Shown here in pieces: positions 49,956 through 61,338 of a stretch of 64,000 bases of DNA. The translations under genes and the position numbers were made by a program. The notes beneath the pieces were generated by a model. It had not been told where the DNA came from. It did no database searches and saw only the letters and a program-made list of their open reading frames with translations. The stretch lies in NCBI RefSeq assembly GCF_001638985.1, contig NW_017265136.1, positions 484,665-548,664 of the forward strand, read 5' to 3'. The DNA comes from Phycomyces blakesleeanus NRRL 1555(-) (lineage: Eukaryota > Mucoromycota > Mucoromycetes > Mucorales > Phycomycetaceae). Position 1 is the stretch's first letter. Every line of letters starts with the position of its first letter.

Positions 49956-50208
49956 CTAGGCAAGTAGATAGACTGATGATAAGCCAAGGACAGACATGAT
50001 GCCCACCCAGCCAGCTTTGATAGATGTGGCGCTGCTTGACTCATCAAACGAACTGCTTCCATTTTTGCCTGGCATACCCGACTTTGGTTTACTGACAGCC
50101 GACTTGCAAACATATGCATTTCCTTTGATTACTTCACTCTTTAATTTACTAATTCCATCGCATGAGAAGTGAGAGCTGGATGTCTGAACATTAAGGCCAC
50201 CACGAACC

Positions 50209-50240
<32 letters not shown>

Positions 50241-51339
50241 TAAGGAATATTAGATATAATTTATATATATATGTGTGTGTATATACACAAGGACAGAAAA
50301 GGAGCACTTACATCCATTAGACCTGGTAATATTACTTCATCAAATGTACCGGTGATATCAAGAGTACCATCGACTTCTTCCAGTTTAGGGAATGCATCCA
50401 CAGATGTCAGATGATTGTTGTTGCCTAGAGACAAGGCACCGCCCAAGTGAGTCAACTCAGGCATTGAAAGAGTAGAGAGCTGACTATTGTCTGTGATTGT
50501 CAAAGTGCCCTCGATTCCGGCAACTTTTGGTAATGAGAGGGTGGAGAATGAATTGGATATAAAGAATATATCACCACTGATTTTTTCCAGGTTGTCAAAC
50601 GCAACGTTTGCCACGTTACGGAAAGATCCTTCATTCATGTTAATAAGAGATGAGAGCTAACCAAGACATACATTTAGATAATCAGGTAAGTAAAATGAAA
50701 AAGAACATAAGAAATATATAGACAATATTCTCTTACGTCTAAGATGAGAGCAGGCGAATTTGCAGCCATGGTAACACTGCCTGTCAGCTGGGTCATATTT
50801 CCAAAAGACAGACTCTTGAGATAGATATTATTCGAAATCACCAATTCACCCACTGCTGGCATCTTGAGACCATCGATCCGTGTCACGGTTGTGTCGGTAA
50901 CACTGAAGCGCTCAGCACTTCCCAGACCGGCAGGGAATGCGAGGGAGTTCAAGGCCGGATGAACAGAGACCTCAAACACACGCACGCTTGCCAACTGGCG
51001 CATATCTATTGAGGCCAGCAGCTTGTTGTTCGACAGCGAAAGCCGGCCATTCACACTCTGCAGAACTGGCATTGTGAGGCGCAGGAGTCCATTATTTCCA
51101 CTGAAGATCAGATCACCTTCCACAGATTCAACCCCGTTCAGAGTCAAGTCGGCTGCACCCGAGTTGTCGACAACAATGTTTCCACTGTATACTTTGCACC
51201 CACGAATAGAGTCCAGCTCGGATTGGGAACTTGCCTTAAGTTCTCCTGCACAGCCGGCTTGTACGGATACAGACAAAGAGAGCAAAATTGCACTGACGAT
51301 GCTGAAGCTCTTGGCAAAGGAAGTCTTTACAAAAACCAT
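49956..51339 (-). CDS. GPI-anchored cell-wall protein, Ecm33/Sps2-like (receptor L-domain)
   Basis: Three exons (minus order): 51339-50737, 50656-50312, 50207-49956; 399 residues. Signal peptide MVFVKTSFAKSFSIVSAILL...VQAG, then CAGELKASSQSELDSIRGCK. Strand repeats follow, typical of receptor-L leucine-rich solenoids: SVEGDLIFSGNNGLLRLTMP, SVNGRLSLSNNKLLASIDM, ISGDIFFISNSFSTLSLPKV, IEGTLTITDNSQLSTLSMP, LGGALSLGNNNHLTSVDAF. The C-terminus has a Ser-rich stretch and a hydrophobic tail (GWVGIMSVLGLSSVYLLA), a GPI-attachment signal. Ecm33 proteins sit on the plasma membrane and wall and are needed for wall integrity. Both introns are phase 0. Confidence 0.87.
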
Positions 51340-52437
51340 AAAAGTCAATTAAAAGTATATATGGGAAGTAAGATGAGGCTTAATTATAACAATAGTATTG
51401 CTTTTTTCTTTTTTTAAAAAAAAGGAAGAAAGAGATAGAAATGAAATTAACGGTTTACAAATCATTTCTCTCGCTTTATTACCACTACAATTACTGGTAC
51501 TGGTACTGGTACGATTACTGGTACTATTGCTATCAATATCAAAATAGGTGAATGAAACAGGTCGATACTAAAATACAAACATTTGTAAAGGGCATTTCTT
51601 TTCTTTTCTTTTTGTTCGCTTTGGATTGAGATCGTCCATTTTTGCATATTATTGGCTAAATTGGCCTACAAGAATGATATTTAGAAATCTTCCTTTTAAA
51701 TAATAAATTATTGAAACAAACACACATATACACACACAAAGATGCATGTATATTTTTATTTCTTTAATTTTACAGCTAGAATAATGTATAACTACAATAT
51801 ATAGAAAAAGTGCACTGATAAACCCAACAAAGTATCTATTAATTATAAGCTATTACCTTACAGTAATTGAAATAATAGTAATAATTGAACAAAATTTCCC
51901 AGATAAATGTGAATAACTCGATGAAATTAAAATTTTCTCTTCAGATAGCATAATCTGTCCTCACTGGAAGTGTACATTACACACACACATACATTTCATT
52001 ATCTGTTAATAGGCAGGAGAAGAAGGAAGAGGCTTATTACTGTTATATATATATAATAATAAGCGCGCATAGATAAAGCTCTTCTTCTCCTTCATTTTTG
52101 TCTAGGAGAATAAGAAAGACATCAAATAAACAATTAGGAACATTTATAAAAGTACATTTGGTTTTAAAACATAGGCTGTTTTTGGAAGATTAACAAAATC
52201 ATAAAAGTGTGTGTAGTGATAATTTTGCACAATAAAAGCTCTTGCTTGTAATGAAAAAAAATATGATATATTAATCTTTGAATACAAACTGGCGAGCACA
52301 GATAGATAACCTCAACAAACATACAAACAAACAAAACAAAAACCAACGACCAAGAAAGTACTTTTTGACCATTCAATAAAGGAAGAAAGATAAGAAGAAG
52401 AGAAATTCTACAGTTTCTATATTTTTGTATCTTTTCT
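51340..52437. other. 1.1 kb intergenic region
   Basis: No gene seen. AT-rich with GGTACTGGTACTG-type short repeats at about 51494-51530 and CA runs near 51718-51738. Confidence 0.7.
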
Positions 52438-55400
52438 TTAATATTTGGCATAGACCCCTAGATATTCATTTTCACTCTTACTTTTTATTTTGGGTATTAA
52501 ACCAATATACTCTTGGTGTAGAATATTCTGCCTTCCACAACTTATATGAAAGTATATCTTATTAATGAGATACTCAAAGTTTGGTCTTTTGGCAGGCACA
52601 GTTTTGTGAGGATGTGGTTCAGATATCTTGTTACAATCAATTCCATTAGGGCCACTCGATAGCATTTTTCTCTTCTCAAGATCTACACCATGATCGTCTT
52701 GATAATCTGGCACTGTTCTCGACTGTTTATCAATAAGAGCACTGAGCTTATTGGACATGTCAATGATTTGATTTGAAAGAGTATCTGTCATCGATCCATT
52801 TGCCTAATTTTATTTGTAATATTAATACTATTGTAAGAAAGAAGACAATACTGCTAATCCTAATAAAAGATCCTTTTAAATATATGCTGATGGACTTTCA
52901 GTGTCACAATTACCTACATCTTTTGATTTGATCCTGTCTCCCAAAGACATAAACCCTGGCTCTTTCCGGGCCCCTTGGGTAAATACAATATTGGATTCAG
53001 AACTGCACCTTTTGATGTTTTTAGGTTTCTTTTGGATGGCAAAGTCAAACAAAGTGTAGTTCCTCAGTAGTCTCTTTAAATCCTTCAACTCGGATGCGAG
53101 TCTCTCGTAGTGGGATTTAAAAGTCATGATATTACATCGATAATTACCTACACTAATGATGTATTTCGCAACTGCATCGGTCAATAGTTCAGTATTCTTT
53201 TCAGATGTGGATAATTCAAGCTGTGATTCTTGTATTCGAAACAGCATATCTTGCTTGTCTTTTATACTTTCATAGTCAAATGGAGGCTAAACAAAAAAAA
53301 TGTCGACGTTGGAATTTTGTCGCAAAACCTCTTTAAAAAATATATAAATTACCTCTTTTTCATCCTCTTTGGCTAATTCAACCCCATTCAAAATATTGTG
53401 CCTTCTTGATTTTACATGATCGAGATTTCTTTGAATGATACTGATTTCACTTTCACTCTTTCGGCTTTTTTCTTTTTCAAGTTCAAGTTCAAGGTTTATA
53501 TTCAGATGGTTTATGTGGACCTAAGGTTAGTTGTACCAGAACCAAACGTAAATTGAATTGATCTAACAATTTCTATCATTATTGGTAAAAGGTGTAAGGC
53601 AGAAGAAATGAAGATATATATATATATACAGACCCATATTAGTACTGAATAAAAATTTAAGATTCCGCCAAATCAAGGCATCAACTTCTTTAACATTCTT
53701 ACACTAGTTTGTCTATATTCACTTAACACCCCATGTTTGAAAACATATATATACTAAGATATGGCTCTTAAAAAAATAAAAAATAAATTTATTAAAAAAA
53801 TTAATAATGTGTTGACCCTCCACGAGCCTTCTTCATCTCATGTAAGCGATTAGGCATTGACATGCAATGTGTCTTGCAAACGTCAGCCGGAATATTCTTC
53901 CATTCTATATGAATAGCCCTCTCCAGCTCATTAAGATTTTTTGGAGAGGGGACTCTGGCCTTCACTTTTCTGGTAAGATATGCCCATAAATTCTCTATGG
54001 GGCTGAGATCTGGACTGTTCGGCGGCCATACCATCACTGGGAAGTTCTGACGCTTCTTCCACTCTTCTGCAAGCTTAGACTTATGACAAGGAGCATTATC
54101 TTCTTGGTAGATAAACTCCCCATCATTGTTCTCACTAAGAGATTCCATAAATGGAAGAAGCTTCCTTTTCATTAAGTCCATATATGCATACTGGTCAAAC
54201 GTGTTCTTTATGGTTTTCAATGGGCCAACTCCTCTTGCCCATACACAGCCCCAAACCATAATGGAGCCTCCACCACACTGCAGTCTTGGTCTAATGAACT
54301 CTTCTCTGTATTTTTCTTGAGGATACCGCCATACTCTAGTATTGCCATCTCTGCTGAAAAGCATAAACCTTGACTCATCGCTCCAGATGACGCGATCCCA
54401 TCTCTGATTGGTCTCTCTGGCATGATTAGCAAATGCCAACCGCTTCTTCTTGTGTGCTTTTGATAGCAGTGGCTTGTATACAACTTTACAAGAAGACAAT
54501 CCAGATCTACGAATAGTTCGACGAATGGTAGACTTGGAGATGGGATGCCCTAGGGTGTCAGACATGAAGGTGGTAAGACCCCCAAGTGTTGTCTCACGAT
54601 TCGTCTTCATCTCATTAATCAAGTGACGCTCATCTCGCTCATCCATTATCTTCAAAGTTCCTTTTCGCTTATCAGGAAATGCGGTTCCAGTATCTCTCCA
54701 TCTATTGATTGTGGAATACACCGTTGCTAGAGGTATACCATTATTCTCAGAAATTTCAGCAGCAGTGCCATTTACTATAGCACCACCAATTATCAGTCCA
54801 CTTTGATAATCTGAAAGCTGCTTTCGTTTGGGAAGAGTTTCCTTTTTGTTTTGGTGAGACATGGTGAGATTCGAATGAGGAAAAGCTTTGAAAAAATAAA
54901 TAAAAAGTAGTGTAATGGTGATGCCTTGATTTGGCGGAATCTTAAAATTTTATTCAGTACTGATATGGGTCTGTATATATATATTCAACTGACCAATAAC
55001 ATTATATTCTCTGCGGATATATTATTCTTGGCCAAGTCAGCAGCTAAATGTGCACCAAGAAACATCTGTTTGATCAATTCCTCTTGTTTATCACAAATAC
55101 CTATGAAGAAAGCAATATCAAATTTTATTTTGGATATGAACAGAAAGAAGCAAACAACAGCTGTAAGAAAATCAATCTGAAATAGCACAGTAGGTTTAAG
55201 AGCTATTAAGTTTATACACATATCTCTTACTTTGAATGTTGTTACAAAGTATATTATGTTTTGAGCGAATGTCTGGTGCACAGTATACGATTAAGCTACT
55301 CGTATTGTTGAATGCAGTATCATCTTGAAAAACACAAGGGTTTAAAGAAGTATATTCTATTCTCAGGGATAGCCAAAAAAGCAACAATCTTACATTAATG

Positions 55401-55546
55401 GTAGATATGTAAGGTATCGTAGTGCTGGCTGAGTACATACCATCGAATGGATCTTTCAAGTCTTTGCTTGCCTGTAAAGTATGCTGTAATATCTGGAATA
55501 GATATTGACCTTTTTGATTTTCAGGATGGTTTTCAGGATTATTCAT
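52438..55546 (-). CDS. Coiled-coil protein of unknown function, with a Tc1 element in an intron
   Basis: Model of six exons (minus order): 55546-55441, 55323-55231, 55100-54994, 53520-53353, 53286-52918, 52803-52438; 402 residues. Phases agree throughout (1, 1, 0, 0, 0). The middle part is a heptad-rich coiled coil (HLNINLELELEKEKSRKSES and DMLFRIQESQLELSTSEKN); the rest is polar, with KSHYERLASELKDLKRLLRN. No family recognised. The third intron, 54993-53521, is 1,473 nt because it contains a complete transposon; without it the intron would be about 126 nt. The donor used there is GTCAGT, not a strong site. The true start could lie further upstream in another exon. Confidence 0.6.
53629..53683 (+). 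repeat. Tc1 terminal inverted repeat, left
   Basis: 55 bp, 53 identical to the complement of the right end. Confidence 0.93.
53801..54862 (-). CDS. Tc1-type DD34E transposase
   Basis: Single uninterrupted ORF of 353 residues. N-terminal paired-type helix-turn-helix region (GTAAEISENNGIPLATVYST, then STIRRTIRRSGLSS). Catalytic triad: Asp in VIWSDESRFMLFSRDG, Asp in YQEDNAPCHKSK, Glu in NSPDLSPIENLWAYLTRK. Exactly 34 residues separate the second Asp and the Glu, the Tc1 signature. GGGSIMVWGCVWARGVGPL is the glycine-rich strand. It cuts out and reinserts the element at TA sites. No stop or frameshift is seen, so the enzyme could be functional. Confidence 0.96.
   Translation of the reverse strand: MSHQNKKETLPKRKQLSDYQSGLIIGGAIVNGTAAEISENNGIPLATVYSTINRWRDTGTAFPDKRKGTLKIMDERDERHLINEMKTNRETTLGGLTTFMSDTLGHPISKSTIRRTIRRSGLSSCKVVYKPLLSKAHKKKRLAFANHARETNQRWDRVIWSDESRFMLFSRDGNTRVWRYPQEKYREEFIRPRLQCGGGSIMVWGCVWARGVGPLKTIKNTFDQYAYMDLMKRKLLPFMESLSENNDGEFIYQEDNAPCHKSKLAEEWKKRQNFPVMVWPPNSPDLSPIENLWAYLTRKVKARVPSPKNLNELERAIHIEWKNIPADVCKTHCMSMPNRLHEMKKARGGSTHY
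54919..54973 (-). repeat. Tc1 terminal inverted repeat, right
   Basis: Complement of the left end, with differences at about positions 12 and 27 from the tip. Confidence 0.93.
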
Positions 55547-56146
55547 AATTTCTATTAAAGCAACATCAAGAGAAATGAAAAACAACGAAAATGAATAATC
55601 AAATATATATAAATATAATCTATCAATGATTTTTTGGGTAAATTACTGTCTATCATCTTTCAGAGAGGTAGACCAAGCAATACCATTTTTAGTTGCCTTT
55701 ATAGCACAAAATGCGTACAATGACAGATTACTTCCTTTTGTTGCGTGGGATACCATCAAATAGCTGCATGCGCTTACAGTAAATCCCAAACACTTTCACT
55801 AATTGTAAAGAAAAACAATAGACTTTATTGACTAAGTATCTATATATATATCAAGATGTATCCTTTTATTTTCTTTAAGGAAAGAAACCCCTCCCTTCAG
55901 TCTATCTAGTACCGTTGGTATTATGGCTGCAATTATCATACACTACTTGAGTTGCTCTTAGTGTATCGTCAAAACCAAGAAGGCAAAAGTAATAAGTGTT
56001 ACACACACATTTTTAACCTTAATTTCAAAGCAGAAAATACTTTTTTATAGCAGCTGTAAAAATACAAATAAATGAAATAGCCCAAATATATGGATTTAAG
56101 CAACATTTTTATTTTTTTTAAAAAAAAAGGCGTGTAGAATACAAAG
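55547..56146. other. 600 bp upstream of the coiled-coil gene
   Basis: No gene supported. It may hold a promoter or a further 5' exon of the coiled-coil gene. Ends in T/A runs just before the duplicated block. Confidence 0.6.
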
Positions 56147-56456
56147 ACAGTCAGAGACAAAAGAAGTACATGTTTTTTAAGAGAAATATGAAATTCATAT
56201 ATTTATTGGTATTAAAGACAAAAGAGCAACCACATGTATTATTTATGGTTCTCTTTTTTTTATATTTTATTTTAGGAGTTTGGTTTAGGGAGCTTTCTTG
56301 TTTGGGTGTGATAATTTTGATGATGTATAGATAATGCAGTGGATATTATATATATATATATTGGTTGAAAAAGGGCTGGCTTATGATACAGTGTATAGGT
56401 GGGTATGTGGGTATTTTTTTTTACAGTGGTTGTATGTACAAATGATTGAAATCGAT

Positions 56457-56816
56457 TTAAGAGGAGCGATAGGCGGCTGGTCTAATGCGGACTGTGACTG
56501 AAGGATGATCAAAGATAATTGAATCCAGGGCCATGGATTTTTCAGATACTGGGCAAGATTTGGAAAAGTTCTCGTCATCAGAAAGGGCAGAAACAAAGGA
56601 GTCATCAGAGATTGTCGATGAAGATGAAATCATTGAAGGTGCGACTGTGTTTTGGACTTTGTTACAGCTAAAGGCTTTCTTGACTGAAGCGAGGCCTTTC
56701 ATGCATTGATCCATTGATGAAGTGAATGTGGAAACACGGCTTGTGGTATTAGTAGTTGAAGACTGGCGACGCTGGCACTTTGAGATAATACGCTTTTGGA
56801 TAGAGAGGATCTGCAT
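56457..56816 (-). CDS. Small Ser-rich protein of unknown function, copy B
   Basis: 119-residue ORF identical to that at 26857-27216, with the same TATA box (56931-56942) and upstream heptamer array. Identity over coding and promoter sequence suggests recent duplication; both copies are intact. Confidence 0.6.
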   Translation of the reverse strand: MQILSIQKRIISKCQRRQSSTTNTTSRVSTFTSSMDQCMKGLASVKKAFSCNKVQNTVAPSMISSSSTISDDSFVSALSDDENFSKSCPVSEKSMALDSIIFDHPSVTVRIRPAAYRSS

Positions 56817-56930
56817 TGTAGAGTGTTGGTTGTGTGGTGTAAAGGTAAAGGTAAAGGTAAAGAAAGGCTTGGTAGAAGAGACGAGGTTAAAAGTATGTAA
56901 TAAAAAGGAAAGAAGTGCAAAAATGTCAAG

Positions 56931-56942
56931 CCTTTATATACT
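56931..56942 (-). promoter_or_regulatory. TATA box for the small gene, copy B
   Basis: Identical to copy A, about 115 bp upstream of the ATG. Confidence 0.55.
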
Positions 56943-57112
56943 ATTTCAAAAGGTCCGTGCTCGTTGGGTGTCAGTGGAGATTTACATGCTTCTTCTTCAC
57001 TTTGTTGCCATTTTTAGGCCAAAGACAAGGGGTCATCGTATCTGATGTTTGGCATCTATCGGAAAATACAGCCAAAAATCCTGATCCACAAAACCCACAG
57101 CTAAAAATCAAA

Positions 57113-57154
57113 ATCCATGATCCATGATCCATGATCCATGATCCATGATCCATG
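57113..57154. repeat. (ATCCATG)6 heptamer array, copy B
   Basis: Six perfect heptamers, the same number as in copy A. Confidence 0.95.
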
Positions 57155-57282
57155 ATTCCCCCCTATCGAGAATCAAAAACAAATTTGTCCCCTATATCAA
57201 TTGATTCACGTCACCTTGATTATTCTCTATGAACATCTTTGATTTATTGGTCACAGAATTTTTTGAGTCTGTCTGGCTTATT

Positions 57283-58980
57283 GGAGATAACTATCTAAAT
57301 ATAAGGTTTTTATTTTTTTTTAAAAAATATATAAAGATTTTGTAGAAATAAAGTCAATAAAGAGTTGGTAAATATAATTATAGAAAATTATACAACCAGT
57401 ACCTGTATTAGCTATCTTTTTTTTTTGGTAACAGCTCTAGATAAATAATAAATGAAAAGAATAAAGTAACCGCCTAAATACGAGAGGTAAGAAAAAACAT
57501 GCAAAAAATGAAAGATAATAGTTCACGAAAAAGTAAGAGAGCACAAAAAAATTCTATTGGGGGGGGGGGGGGGGGGGAACAGTTTTGAAAAAGCCCAAGT
57601 CTAGGATAAATAAATAATACAGCTGGTAATAACACAGGTGGAATAAATATGTAAGAAAAAATAAATGAAATGAAAGAATTAAGAATAAGTAAATAGGTAC
57701 TGATGGCACCTGAATTGGGAACGAATTTCAGCAGGAATAGGAACTTCAAAGAGATATTCTCTTTAGAAATTCGGGCGATATATTTATGGATCCTGAATAC
57801 ACAACGATACCAGACCAAGTCAGTCTTAATAGGCACAATTTCGAGCGAGTACATATGGTGGAGACTGATGGGGAACGATAGATATTTCGAACGTAAGGCC
57901 CAGGTCTTTACATGCGCTCAATATTCTGAGACTACCTGCTTACATCTCTACTAGTAAAATTGTAACAAACTCCACAGGCAGAAATTGTTACAAAACTACA
58001 TTGCTTAAAATTGTTACAGATTTCGTCTTCTCCTCGAGGCCTCTACCTCCGCCGGGTTTCATATAGAACGCCAAAAATAGGGTAAAGCAGCAGTGAGTCC
58101 AGCCAAGTGAAGAGGTGAAGGATTTTTAAAGATATAAAAAAGAAAGAGAATAATGATCGATGTAACTTTTATGAAGGAATGTTGACGAAATTATTTTCTA
58201 GCCAAAAAGAAAAAGACTGCGAGAGAAATGAATGTCAAGTGGGTGCCTATTTTCTGTAGAGACTGGTACTTTCTATAGCCATAGTGGAGGCTTTGAGAAT
58301 GCTAATGATTGAACCACAAAAGATTCAGGATTATTACATCCCCGAAGAAGGTTCAACTTATCATGCTACCATTTTCGTTACTTAGTTGTCCTTAGGACTA
58401 TATGCTTTTTTTTGTCTGATAGGTCGGGTACGTTCCTTGTTAGCTTCCACTGTGAATTTTTTTTTAACAAAATCAAGACAGTAGAAAAAGGTAATAATAA
58501 AACAACAGCCAACAGTATTATTATTAGAGACAAACTTAATGGTATATTGTGGGTGGGTTATATAGTGGAATTATAAGTTCAGCGACAAGAAAATGAATAT
58601 CGGTAGAAGGACAATCTTAAGAAAGAACAAATTAAAGAGAGCTAGTAAACTACTTTGGGTCATTTTTTACAGACACACCACCACTTCAAAGCTGATTTCA
58701 GTGAGCGATATCAAAAGAAATCCCGCCGTGCTATAGTAAACTGAATGAACGCCTCATTAGAAAATATACCGTGTCTATCTTACCATGGAACAGAAGTATA
58801 ATAAGACAACTCTCAAGTGTAATATAGTAGTACCAAAAAACATTATCAATAGAATTTTTAAAGACAAATGTAAAACCAAAATCAAAACGAGACAAAAACA
58901 TAAAGATAATATCAAAGTCAAATGAGATCAAAATTTATTGTTCAAAGATTTTTATAAGGGGAATATAAGTTAAGTTAAAT
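57283..58980. other. Gene-poor AT-rich region
   Basis: No gene seen; open frames are short and without motifs. Contains a run of 19 G at 57559-57577. Around 57957-58022 the phrase AAATTGTTAC or ATTGTAAC recurs three times. Confidence 0.65.
57559..57577 (+). repeat. Homopolymer G19
   Basis: Nineteen consecutive G in an AT-rich setting; could form a G-quadruplex or be a sequencing trouble spot. Confidence 0.9.
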
Positions 58981-59776
58981 TAAATTAAGTATACTAAGAT
59001 ATTCCAGGCCATGCTAGTCCAGTCGAGTCCAGTCGGTTCCAGTCAAGTCCAGTCGGTTTTTTTTTCTTGGTCCATTTGATTTTTCTTTTGATCTTTTTTT
59101 TTGTCCGTTTTCTTTTGATTTTTTTTGTCCGTTTTTTTTCTTCTTTTTTTTGTCCAGTCAATATAAGCTAAGAGTGATAGGAGGAGGATTTTGGTATTGA
59201 AAAATAATAAAGGGGATAATTTGGACTTTTTGTTTTTTTTCTTGTTTTTTTTATTCTTTTTTTGATTCTTTTTTTTTTGTCCAGTCAATTTCACGAAATA
59301 ATAATGAGGATGATTTTGATATTGAAAAGAATAAAAAAGATAATTTGGACTTTTTTTTTTTTGATTTTTTTTTTGTCCGAACACAGCACACTTAGTAAAG
59401 GGGATAATTTGGACTTTTTGATTTTGATTTTTGATTTTGATTTTTTTTTGATTTTTTTTTTACTTCTTTTTTTTTGTCCAGTCAATTTCACATAATAGTA
59501 ATAAGAGAAGGGGGTTTTGGTATTGCTCTTTTTGCTCTTTCTGTTTTTTTTTGAGCTTCTTTTTTTGAGCATTTTTTTTGTTTTTTGTTTTTTGTTTTTG
59601 ATCAAAGACTTCATTTGCTTTGTATGTATATATGTAAAAAGGGATTTCATACCTTGTCCTGATCCAGAGTCTTGTTCCAGTTCGCAGCTTTGCTTCAATC
59701 CAGGTCCAGGTTCCAATGCAGTGTTCTTCCGGTTTGTTCATCTTTTTTTTTTTGCTTTTTTTATTTGTTTTTTTTG

Positions 59777-59831
<55 letters not shown>

Positions 59832-59880
59832 TTTTGTTTTTTTTTTTTGCTTTTTTTGCTTTTTTTTTTGAGAGAGAGGA
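58981..59880. repeat. T-rich tandem repeat field with TGTCCAGTCAAT units
   Basis: Begins with GTCCAGTC-type octamers at about 59017-59056. Then diverged units follow, with starts at about 59151, 59278 and 59475: TGTCCAGTCAAT, then AATAATA, a GGATTTTGGTATTGAAAA-like segment and GGATAATTTGGAC, separated by T(n)G runs. Ends in T-runs broken by GC (about 59745-59868). The Phe- and Lys-rich open frames here are artefacts of the T-runs. Confidence 0.8.
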
Positions 59881-60145
59881 GGGCTTAGTATATGCCTGTG
59901 TGATTTTTGGACAGGACTTAGTATAGGCCTCAGGGTCGGATTTCTTTTGATCCTTTTGGAGTGGAGGACTTAATGTGCCTGATCATTTCTGATAGGTTTT
60001 GGTCTACGCCTCGGTTTTTGGATTTGATCCTTTAGGAGTGGAGGACTTAGTATATGCCTCGAGTTCGGATTTCTTTTGATCCTTTTGGAGAGGAGGACTT
60101 AGTATATGCCTGTTTTTTTTACAGGACTTAGTATAGGCCTCGGAT
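59881..60145 (+). repeat. GGACTTAGTATATGCCT minisatellite
   Basis: Six or more diverged copies of GGACTTAGTATA(T/G)GCCTCG, alternating with TTTCTTTTGATCCTTTTGGA and GAG(T/A)GGAG spacers; spacing 50-90 bp, irregular. Confidence 0.8.
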
Positions 60146-60289
60146 TTGGTTTTTGGTTTTTGGTTTTTCTTTTGGAACTTGCTTTTGGAACTTTGCATTG
60201 GACCCCTTCTTGGAAATCGACTTGGCCTTGAGACTTGGAGGTACAACCCAGATTTTGGACTTTGATAGAAATGCGCCTCTACTTTTTTA

Positions 60290-60382
60290 TGTATATATGT
60301 ATGTATATAAGTGTGTATATGTATGTTTGTATGTCTATGACTATGACTATGACTATGACTATGTGTATGTGTATGTGTGTGT

Positions 60383-60429
<47 letters not shown>

Positions 60430-60490
60430 TGTGTGTGTGTGTGTGTAAGAAAGAAATAGAAAAATAGAAATTGTGTGTGTTTGTGTGTGT
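60290..60490 (+). repeat. Compound microsatellite TATG / CTATGA / TG
   Basis: GTATATGTATG-type runs, then (CTATGA)4 at about 60335-60362, then a long (TG)n tract with TATG interruptions at about 60364-60446. Confidence 0.92.
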
Positions 60491-60544
60491 ATGTATTTGT
60501 CTACTTCTCTAATTGTGTACTTCTCTATTTGTTTGTATATGTTT

Positions 60545-60660
60545 GTGTGCTAGGACTAGTACTAGAACAGTACTTGGACAGTTTTTGGACATTTGGACTT
60601 TGACTTGGACAAGACTTGGAATTGGATTTGGACTTGGACTTGGACATAGCAATGGACCTT
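60545..60660 (+). repeat. TTGGACA/TTGGACTT short-repeat tract
   Basis: Many diverged copies of (A/T)CTTGGAC or TTTGGACT; reads like a degenerate 6-7 bp repeat. Confidence 0.65.
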
Positions 60661-60917
60661 GGCTTGACTATTTTGGAGATTGTACTAGTGACTATGGGGT
60701 TTGATCTGAGATAGAGAGATAATTGTGAGCACAATTTTTTCTGGTCAATATTGTTCTGGTTGTTTTTCTTTTCTTTTTTTTCTTTTTTTTTGTATCTTTT
60801 CATTTTCTTTTTATATATTTTTTTCTCTTTTTCTTCTTTTCTTTTTTGACTATCTATCTTGATTTGGCTTTGAATCTTGACAGTGACCTTGAGGGTCTCT
60901 GAAAAGCCTTTTTTTTC

Positions 60918-61080
60918 TCTGGTGCGCATTTGGAGCCTGTGTTGTAGTAATACAAAAAATGATTAGTCTATGTCTTGAGATAGTTCACCCTTTTTTACGG
61001 TACTTACATTAGCCTTTCTTGTGGGCCGCATTGATGTTTGCTCTGGCGCATACTTTGGCCTCTCTTGTAGGATAGTTAAC
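60918..61080. repeat. ~160 bp direct repeat, left copy
   Basis: Matches 61339-61497: TCTGGTGCGCA, TTGGAGCCTG, AATACAAAAA, TGAGATAGTT, CTTACATTAGCCT, TTGCTCTGGCGCATACTTTG occur in the same order and spacing. About 80-85% alike by eye. Confidence 0.85.
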
Positions 61081-61090
61081 CATTTTTGCT

Positions 61091-61335
61091 GGCACATACT
61101 GTGGTCTTTCTTGTGGGCTGGTTGGCCCTTTTTGCTGGCACATACTGTGGTCTTTCTTGTGGGCTGGTTGGCCCTTTTTGCTGGCACATACTGTGGCCTT
61201 TCTTGTGGGGCGGTTTGTCCTTTTCTTCTGGCACATGCTTTGGCCTTTCTTGTGGGACGGCGTGCCCTTTATTGTGGGATGGTTTGCCCTTTTTGCTGGC
61301 ACATACTTTGGCCTTTCTTGTGGGCCGGTTTGCCC
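61091..61335. repeat. 46-bp-period minisatellite
   Basis: GGCACATACT recurs at 61091, 61137 and 61183, exactly 46 bp apart, with TTGTGGGCTGGTTGGCCCTT between. Later copies (to about 61335) are more diverged and shorter or longer. The period is not a multiple of 3, so the repeated open frames are not evidence of a protein. Confidence 0.88.
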
Positions 61336-61338
61336 TTT

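Larger units (their letters stand above)
53629..54973 (-). mobile_element. Complete Tc1/mariner transposon (1,345 bp)
   Basis: Terminal inverted repeats of about 55 bp start CAGACCCATATTAGTACTG and match with 2 mismatches. The element is flanked by TA on both sides (53627-53628 and 54974-54975), the target duplication of this superfamily. One intact transposase gene lies inside. It is inserted in an intron, in a TATATA tract, with its gene on the same strand as the host gene. Confidence 0.95.
56147..57282. repeat. Duplicated 1.14 kb segment, copy B
   Basis: Direct copy of 26545-27682, with a few differences confined to the first 220 bp (T-run length, GAAG/AAAG, an extra A, TA-run length). 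Confidence 0.93.

Noticed and set aside
51023..51352. Plus-strand frame of 109 codons
   Set aside because: Antisense shadow of the first exon of the Ecm33-like gene.
55394..55440. Extension of the first coiled-coil-gene exon to the GTAAGA donor at 55393
   Set aside because: It gives phase 0 and a stop soon after the next acceptor; the GTATGT donor at 55440 keeps all later exons open.
59517..59926. Phe-rich and Lys-rich open frames on both strands
   Set aside because: They are translations of T-runs with GC interruptions; low complexity only.
60153..60467. Open frame with a Val-Cys repeat
   Set aside because: Direct translation of a (TG)n microsatellite.
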